Shown here piece after piece: positions 11,714-24,005 of a stretch of DNA of 64,000 bases. The first letter of the stretch is position 1. Each line of letters begins with the position of its first letter. Source of the stretch: Isoetes taiwanensis (lineage: Eukaryota > Streptophyta > Lycopodiopsida > Isoetales > Isoetaceae). The translations under genes and the position numbers were made by a program. Under the pieces are notes generated by a model that saw only the letters and a list, made by a program, of their open reading frames with translations, was not told the DNA's origin and made no database searches. The stretch lies in NCBI GenBank assembly GCA_021234155.1, contig JAJEKV010000059.1:3718571-3782570 (forward strand), read 5' to 3'.

Positions 11714-14290
11714 CAAGTGGCTGGCAAGCTTGATTTAGTATGAAAGTATGCAAGTGAAGCTCAATGGTGCACAAGTCCGGGTTTATTAAAGTGGATAGAT
11801 AAACAAGGATGAAGAGAAATCTAAGTGGATACATAAACAAGAATAGATAAAATACATAAGTAATGAAACAAATCTAAGTTGCTAATAATATTAACTTAAA
11901 AAAGGACACGTCGTTTGGAACCTCAAACATCGTTATAAAAGTCGCTCAACTAAAATTACGAGACGTCGTGATAAAAAAAAGATTGCTAATAATAATAACT
12001 TAAAAAAAAAAAAGACACGTCGATATAAACCAAAAAAAAAGTCAAATGAAAGCATAGGGCGGGCTCTAGAATAGGTATAGCTTAACCGGGTCCAAATCCC
12101 GTAATCGACAACAAATTAATTGCCGCGGGCGGTCACATTCATATGGACTCATTATGGAGGTACGTAAATTGAATATCTCGAACTTCAAATTCAAGGTGAG
12201 ACGTCGTTGAACCCCCGGCCGCGGTCCAAAACCCTTAGCAAGTAATCTATGAAGAGGCCGCAGACCATATATGAAGTTGTATGTGATCATGCACGAGAGA
12301 ATATGGCAAATCAAAGAAGCTCTTCTTGCAGTTTTTTGCATGGATAGAGTCGGGCATGCCTTGTGTAGATTGTATGCTTGAAGAGCAACACGGTGAGCCA
12401 TATGTTTTAATCAAGCATAGCCATATGATCAAGTGATTGGCAAGCTTGATTTAGTATGAAAGTATGCGAGTGAAGCTCAATGGTGCACAAGTCCGGTTTA
12501 TAGAATAGAATAGAATAGAATACATTTATGTCCTTTGTGCCGTAAGGCCCCCCGGACTTAATGTAGCATGGGCGAAGCTCCTACAAGGGGTGCTACTAGC
12601 ACATCATTTGTTTTAATGTAGCCTTTTGAAGGCGACTTTTTTCCTTTAATACCAAAGGCTCTCGCTTTTACCTCATTTTGGCCGTGCGGTGAAAGGCCGT
12701 TATCAATCAGCTTTTAGTTTGAGCAATTTAATTTGTGGGGCTATATGACCCGTATTGTATGCATCATATTACAAGCCCTCTTTCACTGTGGTACCTCTCT
12801 ATGGGTCATCATTCTTTGGATCATGCGGATCTCGCCGGATCCCGTAACGATTGGATCATCTTCATCATCCCGTGGATTGGTTCCCCCACTTTATATTTCT
12901 ATATGCCCTCGATGTCCCCATAGATCGTAAAATCGTTAATCATATGGTTTTCATCCTCTATTCCCCGCGGTCACATTCTCGCATATCCTATCCTCCTTGT
13001 CTATCCCTCTCCATCGGTCCTTTTCGATTCTTAGATCGTGACTTCCCATCCCGAATCCACCCAAGTATGTCCCTACGTTCTTCCCCAATATGTTATCCCG
13101 GTACACCCGGTGTCCCATCTGTTGGTCCGATTAAAAAACTTGTAATGAGCCAGTTTGTCTTGGGTCTGTATGTCTCTGCAGACCATGCTCTTGTCGCTAT
13201 GATCCGCCCAATCCTCATTCCTTCGCTCTTCTTCTATCAGGTTACTCGTGTTTAGTCCCATCTTCCACGGTCCATGTTGCCACCTCTCCGAACCATCCAA
13301 AGGCCTTCAAGGATGTGTGATTTTTGTTGATTCGGTGATTGCAATGTTGGACGTTTCCCTTGGATGGGGCGTTGTCTAGAAGGTGTATCTTATGGTTCTC
13401 TCCCATGCTCTCACTTCCATCGGCCTTTGCCCTGTTTCGAGGACCATGACTGTCACATAGGCGTGTTTGTCCTACCATTGAATTCCTCGTACGTGCCATT
13501 GTCTAAAAAATTCCTTCCCCTTTTCCCAGTTTCTTCTCAGCCCGCCCCCATGCTTCCTCCCGCATAACGGGTGGTGGCTAAAACTGCACTAAATAGGTAG
13601 CATTTGATGTCCCAATCAGGTTATTCGACTTACATTATGAAGTTTTTCATGTTAAAGTAACTTCCTATAGCTGATTGGAATCTGGCGTTAGCTCCTTTGG
13701 CCCACTTCCCTGTGCCATGTGCATCATAACCTAGATATTCAGATATTCTGTTGCTTCCTCTATCTCCTTCTCTTTATATCTGAAAGGTTTATGCCTGTTC
13801 CTGTGTCCAAAGATCACTATCTTTGTTTTTGCTAGGTTCACTGTTAGCCCTGTATCTTAAAGTGGATAGATAAACAAGGATGGAGAGAAATCTAAGTGGA
13901 TAGATAAAGAAGGATAGATAAAATACATAAGTAATGAAACAAATCTAAGTTGCTAATAATATTAACTTAAAAAAAAGGACACGTCGTTTGGAACCGAAAC
14001 ATCGTTATAAACGTCGTTCAACGAAAATTTTCAACGAAAATTACAGACGTCGTATAAAAAAAAGATTGCTAATAATAATAACTTAATTAAAAAAAAAGAC
14101 ACGTCGTTATAAACCAAAACGTCATCAAATGAAAGCATAGGGCGGGCTCTAGAATAGGTATAGCTTAACTGTCCAAATCCGGTACTGACAACAAATTAAT
14201 TGCCGTGGCGGTCACATTCGTATGGACTCATTATGGAGTGTACGAAATTGAATATCTCGAACTCGAAATTCAAGGTGAGTAGGATATGTT
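11711..14290. repeat. Tandem duplication, second copy split by a LINE
   Basis: The sequence from about 11,711 to 12,200 recurs from about 12,427 onward. The second copy runs 12,427-12,501, is interrupted, and resumes at 13,857 with the words expected from the first copy (TTAAAGTGGATAGATAAACAAGG), continuing to about 14,280. Both copies contain AT-rich text with ACGTCGTT words (such as GACACGTCGTTTGGAACC) and a GGGCGGGCTCTAGAATAGG landmark. No gene is visible. Between the copies (12,200-12,426) sit two short overlapping minus-strand frames with no recognisable product. Confidence 0.85.
12502..13856 (-). mobile_element. 5'-truncated LINE (non-LTR retrotransposon)
   Basis: This 1355-bp insert interrupts the second copy of the surrounding duplication; the first copy shows the empty site. 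On the minus strand its 5' end reads GLTVNLAKTKIVIFG, the conserved segment of LINE reverse transcriptase just downstream of the catalytic YxDD region (family knowledge), followed shortly by stops and frameshifts. Degenerate C-terminal ORF2 sequence continues across about 13,500-13,070 in two frames. The 3' end at 12,502 is a short pentanucleotide tail, (ATTCT)n on the minus strand, as in LINEs with microsatellite tails. It is truncated inside the RT domain and cannot encode a full protein. Clade not determined. Confidence 0.8.
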
Positions 14291-14389
14291 ATATTAAGGT
14301 GAAGGGTCTATCTTGTGCCACCACAATATAGATAAAAAACATAAGTAATAAAACAAATAGATCTAAGTTGGTAACTTAATAAAAAAAAC

Positions 14390-14860
14390 ACACGTCGGTA
14401 TACACATTGGCGTCATTCCCGCAAATACGGCCCACCTCTTTTCTCTGCTCTATTTATGCAGATCGAATATTGCAGCTCCGATCCATCGGTGAAAAGCTGT
14501 TTTTAATCATCTAAGTTCGTCGAAAGATAAAAAATTTGAGTTTGATTTCTACATTTTCTATCACAAAAATGTCTGGAGGTGGAGGCAAACCGGACTTTCA
14601 ACATCCTGTTCAAGAGCAAATTTGAAGTTAGATTCTTTGCATAAATGATGACCCTCCACTTGGTAACAATCCTTCTTTGTATAATAATTATAATTATAAT
14701 AATAACTTATAATTATAACTTAATAAAAAAAAAGGGCACGTCGTTTAACACAAAGACGTCGTTATGGACGTCAATCAACGACTATAACAGGCGTCGTTCA
14801 TCCGACCTCACGACGCCGTTTAACGACGTCCCAACTTTTATCGAAAAAAGCGAGCGGCTT
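14390..14860. repeat. ACGTCGTT/ACGACG-rich segment, possible transposon subterminal region
   Basis: The stretch holds a cluster of ACGTCGTT, GACGTCGTTA, CAACGAC, GCGTCGTT and ACGACGCCG words on both strands. Similar clusters mark subterminal regions of plant CACTA elements, and a comparable one lies next to the CACTA-like terminus at 48.34 kb. No CACTA end is visible here, so the assignment is tentative. An AATTATAATAAT AT-rich run lies at 14,678-14,722. Confidence 0.3.
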
Positions 14861-15100
14861 TTTCCGCGCCTAGTTTTTTTGGTTCTAAGCGGGCCGGAGG
14901 AGCGTTTTTTAAGTGACGCATTTTTGGCGCCGGATCATCCTTGCGGTCCTTTCAAGCTTCAAGCAAGCATCCAAAGGTATTTCAATGGATCAATCAACTC
15001 TATTTTTGAATTAGGCTTGTTGTTTGATAGATTTAGGGGCTTCTTGTTTTTTCTTGTTTGTTTTCAATCCATCCCATTTCTATCCTCCCCTTTCCATCCT

Positions 15101-15436
15101 TGTTTTTTTCCATCCTTGTTTTTCTTCAATCCATTTCTCCTCCTTCTTCTTAGTATGAATCAATCCTCCTCCTTCTTCTTCTTCAGTTCTTCTTCTTCCA
15201 ATCATTGGTTTCTTCCTTCTAATCTTCCTCATTCTTCCAATATTCTATTCATTTTCTTCTTCTTTCTTCTTCTTCACCACTTTTCTTCTTCTTATTCTTC
15301 TTCTTCTTCTTTTCCTATCTCCCCTTCTTCTTCTTCTTCTTCTTCTCCTTCTCCTTCTCCTTCTCCTTCTTCTTCTTCTCTTCTTCTTCCTTCTTCCTTC
15401 TCCTTCTCCTTCTCCTTCTCCTTCTTCTTCTTCTTC
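15101..15436. repeat. Degenerate (CTT/CTCCTT)n pyrimidine tract
   Basis: About 330 bp of almost pure pyrimidine on the plus strand, grading from TCC/CTT mixtures into regular TTC and CTCCTT repeats and ending directly at GATACG, the left edge of block A1. It is the leftmost of the TTC tracts at block junctions. The long plus-strand open frame across it (14,645-15,460) is low-complexity Ser/Phe/Leu and not a credible protein. Confidence 0.9.
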
Positions 15437-18050
15437 GATACGTTTTTACCTAGACAATAATCTATACTACGTAACCCAGTTACAATAACAGCTATTGTTC
15501 AAGGTAAAGACATTTCCCAAATATCCACCCTGGATTTTACCCCAGGCCACATAGGGACAAATCCGATCTACCTATGGATCCAAGATATACTAACCATTTT
15601 TTCAAATATAGCTTTGAGTTTGTTTTACAAGACAAAATCTACTCATGTATTTTAAGGCATAGACTTGTATTTCCATATCAAATTTTCATGTTACATATAC
15701 CATCAATATTCAGCATAAAAATCAGCATAAAAATCATTTTATTTTCCTTATTATGCATCGTATACATTACCTATTCTTGTAACTTTTTACCCATTTCACA
15801 ATATCAGCCTGTATATATAATCAGATTTTGCAAAATACTTGTCTTTTACAAACAATGCATCTTTTGAGCAGCAACCTTTAGTGTTTATACAAACCTACAA
15901 ATCATATTATTTGATATGCCATTTGCTAGGCAGAACCTATGGAAAGATCTCACCCCTGTTATCTTCCAGATAATATTGGGGCAAATCATGTTCATCTTCA
16001 CAGCAACCAGCAAAAAGAACCAATACCAGAGGAGGAGTAGTCTTGGTTACCTGCACCCAAGCACTACCAATGTTAGCAAAAATCATGGTAACAAGGTAAG
16101 GGATGTCGTAAGTCAGAAGACTACTACGGCTTATCGCCCTTCACCCATTGGTTACATTACGCTACTTAATTTCAAATCGAAAGCGGTTAAATCATAACCA
16201 ATTTTGCAGGTCAAAAACCATGATATTATACCAACTCATATGCTGCTTACCACAGCAGCGATCTAGCCCAAATGGATTACAAAGTAATTCCACTAATATA
16301 GCTAAGCCATTATGCTAAGTTATCCCGATGTAATCGATCCCGAAAGCACATCTACACCATAGATAAGCATATACATTGCCTACAATACCGTTTTATCTGC
16401 ATAAGTACTTCATATTTATTATGCCAACAACAACCACGTACCATAACCTATTTAAACTATTAGAACCCCTGCACCAGCTAAAAAACAGCCATCTATATTA
16501 TGTGAGCTGCTATCAGGACCTATCCATTTTATGGACATTAAGACTATATCTAAGTCTGTCTATGAGCCACCTATATAGGCTCCACGTTTATGATATGCTA
16601 ATGAAGTGCAAAAGCATGAATCGTGTCCAGGCATAAAACCCATGTCAATCACATATCAATCTTAGCACAAAATGTCAGTAAACCCTGAATAGCAGGCTTA
16701 ACTATGATCATCTACACTAAGATCAAAGCATTTTAACCATAAAACCCTAAAATCATAAAATCCAGCACCATACACATAGGCTTATTGCATCTGTTACCAG
16801 AACAACCACATCGCCACAAATGGTTACAAGCATAGAGAATCTGTTGTCATATATCAGATAGAGAAAATATTTACGGATAAAGTCCTAGTGTATTAACTTA
16901 AGCAAAGACTTGTGTCTACAAAGCATAGGCAACATCGTGTATCGGAAGTAATAAGACATCTGAACTCCTCACCATCATGCCTCATGATATCAGCTATCTT
17001 TAGAAGACCCATGTTAAACAAAAGGCAACTATCTGTTAAGACCCTTTACTCACATCCAATCCCAACTTATACCTTTTCAGTTCCACAAATATAGCTTTTA
17101 CGGTTTACCCATCTTATTATAGTTTATCCATCTGTGAGCTCTCCATATTCAAAGAAATATCTTTTCTTAATCAGTATGTCCTATGTTTAACTATTCCTTC
17201 TTATTTTAAATCGAAAATAAGTTCTTAAAACATGATTTATACCTGTGTATTTAAGGCCCCAGACCCTCGGGGATTGCCGCTTGAATGGGTGAATTCTTGA
17301 GCCATAGTTGTTTTACCAAACTTTCTCGGTGGTAAATTGCCAAAGATGAAAAGCTTTGCTCTTCTTTCCGTGCTTACGTTCAGTAAACACCTTTAGGCAT
17401 ATCTTGAGCTCCTCGCCACCCTTGCACCAATGATGATGCTTGAGATCGAACAAGCCTTTCCGGACTGAAGAAGTGGCATTTTGTTTGCCGCTCATTCACC
17501 AGTATATCTGAAATATTACTAAGGCAAAGCCCATTCCCGCTCATGGAATCCATCATAATTAGCAAAATCCGATCTATTGAATACCTTTGGCTACCATTGG
17601 ACTGGGTCCGCCCACATCCATAACTCTTAGGGGCTTAATCGAGCCTATTTGCTACACTAACCTCAAAATGCATGAAAATTAAATAATAATTTGAGAAAAT
17701 AACCATTACGCACAAATAGCCATTATAGATTTCGATACCATCAAAATGCTTCACTTAACATCGAAATTCGAATATTTACTTTTATTTTTCTTGGAAAATT
17801 CAGCAAGTTATAACCTTTAATATATGTTGATACTATAAGTATCAACTACCAAAACCATAAGAACAACCATTACATACGTATATGCTCCCATTCTTTATAA
17901 GAAATAAAACCATATAATCTCAAACTTAGGCCTAAGCCTTTTCGAATGTCCAAAACCCCAACATATTTTGGCCAAGAATCAAAAACCAGGTAGCATTGCA
18001 TAATTCCTCACCATGCAGGTTAACCTTCAATCCATGAGCATAATTCCTAC
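15424..18050. repeat. Block A1, near-identical copy of 37,128-39,750
   Basis: From TTCTTCGATACG to about 18,050 this block matches A' at 37.1-39.75 kb in the same orientation and almost base for base. One internal difference is an extra copy of the decamer AGCATAAAAA near 15,715. Remaining differences are short clustered changes. It carries minus-strand exon relics: one at 16,051-16,115 whose upstream splice acceptor has been altered, and one at 17,240-17,565 with a disrupted frame. The block is therefore probably a duplicated gene fragment rather than a simple satellite. Confidence 0.9.
17240..17565 (-). pseudogene. Frameshifted copy of the 38.9-39.25 kb exon
   Basis: The minus-strand frame begins MLIMMDSMSGNGLCLSNISD, as in the A' copy, but reaches a stop after about 61 codons. 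The remaining sequence (PKGVY, KHGKKSKAFH) continues in other frames. The 3' end still carries the CACAG|GTATAAATC donor-like junction seen in A'. It is either a decayed copy or an intact copy with consensus errors; product unknown. Confidence 0.5.
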
Positions 18051-18057
18051 TAGGAGC

Positions 18058-20686
18058 CCCAACACATATCCATCCCGAAGCGCTACTACCTGTGCCACAA
18101 CCAAGGAAGGCACATTACCTAAAGATATGAAAATAGAATAGTAAAGTAGTAAAGCATTATTTTAGAAGATCTATTAAATCAGAGATTGTAACCATGTATG
18201 ATCAAAGTAGAGACATAAAATATTATTGTAGATTATTCCTATGTATGATAAAAAATAAAGACAAAGTATTCCTCAGAATTATTCTCATCTATGTGTCAAG
18301 GAAAAAGTAGAGTTACAAAATAAATGTAGCTTTAGTTACGCCCAGTAATTCCATCTCCACGTTAACGCCAACCCTAACAAAGAAATAAGAGACAATTGAG
18401 GAGAGAACCCGCACTGCAGCCAATCAATACACAATTAGCGTGAAAACCAAATGTGCAAGGGCCAAAAGGTACATTGGGTCTCTCGCCTTTATCACCGATC
18501 ACCAATTGTATCCTTTTGCCCCGAGGTGACGTTAGCAAGACGTAATAATGGAATCTTAGTTTCAAAACTTCCCATAAAGTTTAGACCTTAAAGCTTAGAT
18601 TAGTAGTATGGCATAAAGTTTAAGATCTCTCATAAATTTTACAAAATATATCCGGCCAAAATTGAAATCATTTTTCCTTCTATGTAGATCATGTATAATG
18701 ATACGCTTTCCAAAGAAATAGAGTAGAACTAGTATGAAAACAATTTATCATTTAACATCTACAATCTTAAGGCTTAAGATCTCTAGATTCAAGGAAGAAA
18801 TGTGCAATTTGAACATAAGGTGAACCCTCAATAATTTCACCAAGTTTCAGGCGTATTTTCGCTTTTGATGCACGCAGTAGCTACTCTTATAAAATTTAAA
18901 GAATAAGCACCAAGCAAAGATTATGTGAAAAGCTCCACGTGACATCCAAGACTTCTTGCCTTCTTGCCTATTACATGATGTGCATATATCGATGGCTTTT
19001 TTCTTTGTTGTAAGAAAAGCATTATCCAAAGTCACAGGTGATACATTTCAAATGGATTTTCTAATGCTATGAGAAAAGCATTTTTCAAAAAAATATTATG
19101 CACCTAAATCAAATATTATTTTATCTAACCCGATTATTGCATTCATATCGCAACAATTTGCAGATTTGCCCAAAACCACCATTATGATGAAGTGGCCCAA
19201 CTCGTTTCGTAGATCTTCCATAAAAGGATGGATGGAGAATGCCAAAAGCATGCTTGTCAAAAGCATATATGCACTATCTACAAACATTTTCAACCCTGCT
19301 TTTTTGCAAAAGTTCAGAGCAACCAGTGTTCTCAATCATAACAAGGCATAACAAGGATCTCTTTAAATTTCTTTTCCAAAAATCGCTTTTACCTCGGCAA
19401 GCTATGGCGATCCCGGCAAGCACCTAATTTTTCCGTGGCAAGCAATGACATTCTTTTCTATACTTCCCAGAGAATCCATCTAAGAGCAGATTAACATGCC
19501 ACGATTTTGCCAAAAGGCATATCAAGTTATTTATACATAACCATTTAGGCAAAGATTGCACCTTTGTCTCGTGATCAAAAAAGTCATGTAAGCATTTGGC
19601 GGCCATTTAAGGCAGAAGTGCTTATCGGCATGTAATCCCCCTTTTTTTAACAGCTTGGCTCTATCCATGTGCATGGAACATCTGCATAATGGCCAATGAA
19701 CTGTAGTCACGATCCTTGCTCTATTATCTTAGAGCAAGCAAATAAGGCCTTTGGCGGTAAAACTATGTCATGCGGCCAGTCTTTAGCGGCCATAAAGTTA
19801 CAAAGAAAAGCCCCAAATGCTTCTATTACCCAAACATATATCGAGCTCTTTATTTGCTCAAAGTCGGAAAAAAGGTATATGCAGCTCTTTTATTTGCTCA
19901 AAGTCAGAAAAAGATAGGCCCTTTCATGGCTATGTCGGCCATGGTTATTATGCCACAAAGTCCTTAAAAGGACAATAGGCAACAAATCATTTTTAAGCAA
20001 ACCCAAACTTATTCCTTAAGGCAAAGCGTGCCTTCTAAGGTTTGCCATAATTTCAATTTGTTAAAGAGTCATCATAGATAGTACAATATCTTTGAAAGCA
20101 TCAAAAAGCAGTGTATGTCTAAAGATAGCTATCCAAGTTGCATATTTACCTTTTTGCATGGTTCCAACGTACCATTAATTAGTTGGAGGTACACATCCCT
20201 TCCAATAAGCACTATAGTCATCTCCATAGACTTAATCCAACATTTAAATGTTAAAAATTCACAAGCAAGATGCACATGAATTTTTTGTATGAATTTTCCA
20301 TATCGAATGTCATATTCACACATGGGATTCCTTTATTTGTCTATAACATCCCCTTGTCATGTGATGCCACACTGCTTTTGCAAAAAGCCTGGTATATCTA
20401 CCTTAGTTTGGATTTTCCAAATTATTTTTCAGCTTACATCTAGTGAAACATGCAATGTGGCTCTGCCGACCAAGCAACACATCTAGTATTATGGCAGTCA
20501 TGGCTCTATAGACTCATGGCTCTATAGACGCCCTCAGCTAAAATTGTAGTATGCACTAAGTCATTTTGCATTTCCAAAAGCCAAATTGGCCCTAAACCTA
20601 TTATGTACATAACTCATATATTAGATGCATATTTAAGCATTTGTCTGCCATATAGGCCATACGCCATTAAAAAATTAGAGAAGAGT
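18058..20686. repeat. Block B1 of the TTC-delimited array
   Basis: It starts with the shared block-opening words CCCAACACATATCCATC then GGAAGGCACATTACCT, and matches B2 (from 21,341) collinearly for about 2.6 kb up to CATATAGGCCATACG. The text includes a local duplication of a TTTATTTGCTCAAAGTC segment near 19,850-19,910. Short open frames on both strands do not agree between B1 and B2, so I see no supported gene. Confidence 0.88.
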
Positions 20687-21263
20687 TTCTTCTTCTTCTT
20701 CTTCTTCTTCTTCTCCCACAATCCCTCCCTCAGGATGTAGGATACCTCTTTTTACAAGGAAAGTAGGACCCCCTTATAAAAAGAGGGGTCCTACTTCCTT
20801 ACACCAGAAGAAAACAGATTCAAAGAATCTTTAGCTCAGTATCAAGTTCTTGTATCATCTGTATTTGAAATAGTATAAGGTGCAGTGGACCAAATACCAT
20901 ATCCGCTGTAGCAGATAATTTGAGAACTAGCACAATGGACTAGTTCAAGACCTGACAAATTATCAGGGTTTTATAATTATGAGGTACATGGGGCACGATG
21001 GGCCCTAAGTACCATGGACAACCTGTTATAGTATTTATGATAACATCTGCTATCAAAACTTAAATTCTTATAAAAAGGAAATAATATACAAACTAACCTG
21101 GCTTGTATAAGAGATTCATTTGCCAGATAGCTCCATCAGGATTTTGAAAAAGATACCTCCATCAAAATATGAGAAAGTAAAGATATCCGAATTTAAATGT
21201 GTAAGACCAACCAATTGTGCATGCCGATATCTCCAAAGAAATGGAAGTCACTTAATTCTTCTT
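20687..21263. repeat. B1/B2 junction: (TTC)9, stem-loop and ~0.5 kb spacer
   Basis: A short (TTC)n run at 20,687-20,713 is followed by CCCACAATCCCTCCCTC and a stem-loop at 20,763-20,794 with arms GTAGGACCCC and GGGGTCCTAC. A spacer then runs to GATATCTCCAAA-AAATGGAAGTCAC and TTCTTCGACAC, which opens block B2. The same order recurs at 27.1-27.7 kb and, with a 6.2-kb RT-bearing insert instead of the spacer, at 30.8-37.13 kb. Confidence 0.8.
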
Positions 21264-23972
21264 CGACACATCTTCACCAGACTACTAATGATTATAGTAA
21301 AAACAATTTACTAAACCCAGATTCGCTCAAGGTAAAGATTACCCAACACATATCCATCCCGGCGCTACCTGTGCCACAACCGGAAGGCACATTACCTAAA
21401 AGATATGAAAATAGAATAGTAAAGTAGCAAAGCATTATTTTAGAAGATCTATTAAATCAGAGATTGTAACCATGTATGATCAAAGTAGAGACATAAAATA
21501 TTATTGTAGATTATTCCTATGTATGATAAAAATAAAGACAAAGTATTCCTCAGAATTATTCTCATCTATGTGTCAAGGAAAAAGTAGAGTTACAAAATAA
21601 ATGTAGCTTTAGTTACGCCCAAAGAATTCCATCTCCACGTTAACGCCAACCCTAACAGCAAATAAGAGACAATTGGAGGAGAGAACCCGTACCTGCAGCC
21701 AATCAATACACAATTAGCGTGAAAACGGTAAATGTGCAAGGGCCAAAAGGTACATTGGGTCTCTCAGTTTATCACTGATCACCAATTGTATCCTTTTGCC
21801 CTGAGGTGACGTTAGCAAGACAGAATAATGGAATCTTAGTTTCAAAACTTCCCATAAAGTTTAGACCTTAAAGCTTAGATTAGTAGTATGGCATAAAGTT
21901 TAAGATCTCTCATAATACGCTTTTACAAAATATATCCGGCCAAAATTGAAATCATTTTTCCTTCTATGTAGATCATGTATAATGATACAGTTTCCAGCAA
22001 ATAGAGTAGAACTAGTATGAAAACAATTTATCATTTAACATCTACAATCTTAAGGCTTAAGATCTCTAGATTCAAGGAAGAAATGTGCAATTTGAACATA
22101 AGGTGAACCCCGAATAATTTCGCCCAAGTTTCGTGCGATTTTCGCTTTGATGCACGCAGAGCTACTCTTTATAAAATTTAAAGAATAAGCACAAGCAAAG
22201 ATTATGTGAAAAGCTCTCCACGTGACATCCCAAGACTTCTTGCCTTCTTGCCTATTACATGATGTGCATATATCGATGGCTTTTTTTTCTTTGTTGTAAG
22301 AAAAGCATTATCCAAAGTCGCTGTGATACATTTCAAATGGATTTTCTAATGCTATGAGAAAAGCATTTTTCAAAATATTATGCACTAAATCAAATATTAT
22401 TTTATCTAACCCGATTATTGCATTCATATCAAGAACAATTTGCATTTGCCCAGCCACCATTATGATGAAGTGGCCCAACTCGTTTCAGATCTTCCATAAA
22501 AGGATGGATGGAGAAATGCCAAAAGCATGCTTGTCAAAAAGCATATATGCACTATCTACAAACATTTTCAACCTGTTTTTTTGCAAAAGTTCAGAGCAAC
22601 CAGTGTTCTCAATCATAACAAGGCATAACAAGGATCTCTTAAATTTCTTTTCTGAAAAATCAAGCTTTTTACCTGGCAAGCTATGGCGATCCTGGCAAGC
22701 ACGAATTTTTCCGTGGCAAGCAATGACATTCTTTTCTATACTTCCTGTAGAATCCATCTAAGAGCAGATTAACATGCCACGATTTTGCCAAAAGGCATAT
22801 CAAGTTATTTATACATAACCATTTAGGCAAAGATTGCACCTTTGTCTCAGATCAAAAAGCTGTATGTAAGCATTTGGCGAAGCCATTTAAGGCAGAAGTG
22901 CTTATCGGCATGTAATCCCCCTTTTTTTTAACAGCTTGGCTCTATCCATGTGCATGGAACATCTGCATAATGGCCACGAACTGCAGTCACGATCCTTGCT
23001 CTATTATCTTAGAGCAAGCAAATAAGGCCTTTTGGGCGGTAAAACTATGTCATGCGGCCAGTCTTTAGCGGCCATAAAAGTTACAAAGAAAAGCCCCAAA
23101 TGCTTCTATTACCCAAACATATATCGAGCTCTTTATTTGCTCAAAGTCGGAAAAAGGTATATGCAGCTCTTTATTTGCTCAAAGTCAGAAAAAGATAGGC
23201 CCTTTCATGGCTATGTCGGCCATGGTTATTATGCCACAAAGTCCTTAAAAGGACAATAGGCAACAAATCATTTTTAAGCAAACCCAAACTTATTCCTTAA
23301 GGCAAAGTGTGCCTTCTAATGTTTGCCATAATTTCAATTTGTTAAAAAGTCAACATAGATAGTACAATATTTTTTGAAAGCATCAAAATTCATTTAATGT
23401 GCTATACATTTGAGTGTACGTCTAAAGATAGCTATCCAAGTTGCATATTTACATTTTTGTATGGTTTCAACGTACCATTAATTAGTGTTCTAACATTGAA
23501 GGTACACATCCCTTCCAATAAGCACTATAGTCATCTCCATGGAATTAATCCAACCTTTACATGCCAAAATTCACAAGCAAGATGCACATGAAATTTTTTG
23601 TATGAATTTCCATATCGAATGTCATATTCACACATGGGATTCCTTTATTTGTCTATAACATCCCCTTGTCATGTGATGCCACACTGCTTTTGCAAAAAGC
23701 CTGGTATATCTACCTTAGTTTGGATTTTCCAAATTATTTTTCAGCTTACATCTAGTGAAACATGCAATGTGGCTCTGCCGACCAAGCAACACATCTAGTA
23801 TTATGGCAGTCATGGCTCTATAGACTCATGGCTCTATAGACGCCCTCAGCTAAAATTGTAGTATGCACTAAGTCATTTTGCATTTCCAAAAGCCAAATTG
23901 GCCCTAAACCTATTATGTACATAACTCATATATTAGATGCATATTTAAGCATTTGTCTGCCATATAGGCCAT
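21264..23972. repeat. Block B2 of the TTC-delimited array
   Basis: Collinear with B1 from the opening CCCAACACATATCCATC at 21,341 to CATATAGGCCATACGG at about 23,972, with high identity and scattered short differences. It ends directly in a (TTC)10 run at 23,975-24,005 that joins block C1 without the stem-loop and spacer, as if two TTC tracts had recombined. No supported gene. Confidence 0.88.
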
Positions 23973-24005
23973 ACGGTCTTCTTCTTCTTCTTCTTCTTCT
24001 TCTTC

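Noticed and set aside
14645-15460. 271-codon plus-strand open frame
   Set aside because: Its second half is translation of a degenerate TTC/CTCCTT tract and the first half lies in transposon-like AT-rich text; no domain.
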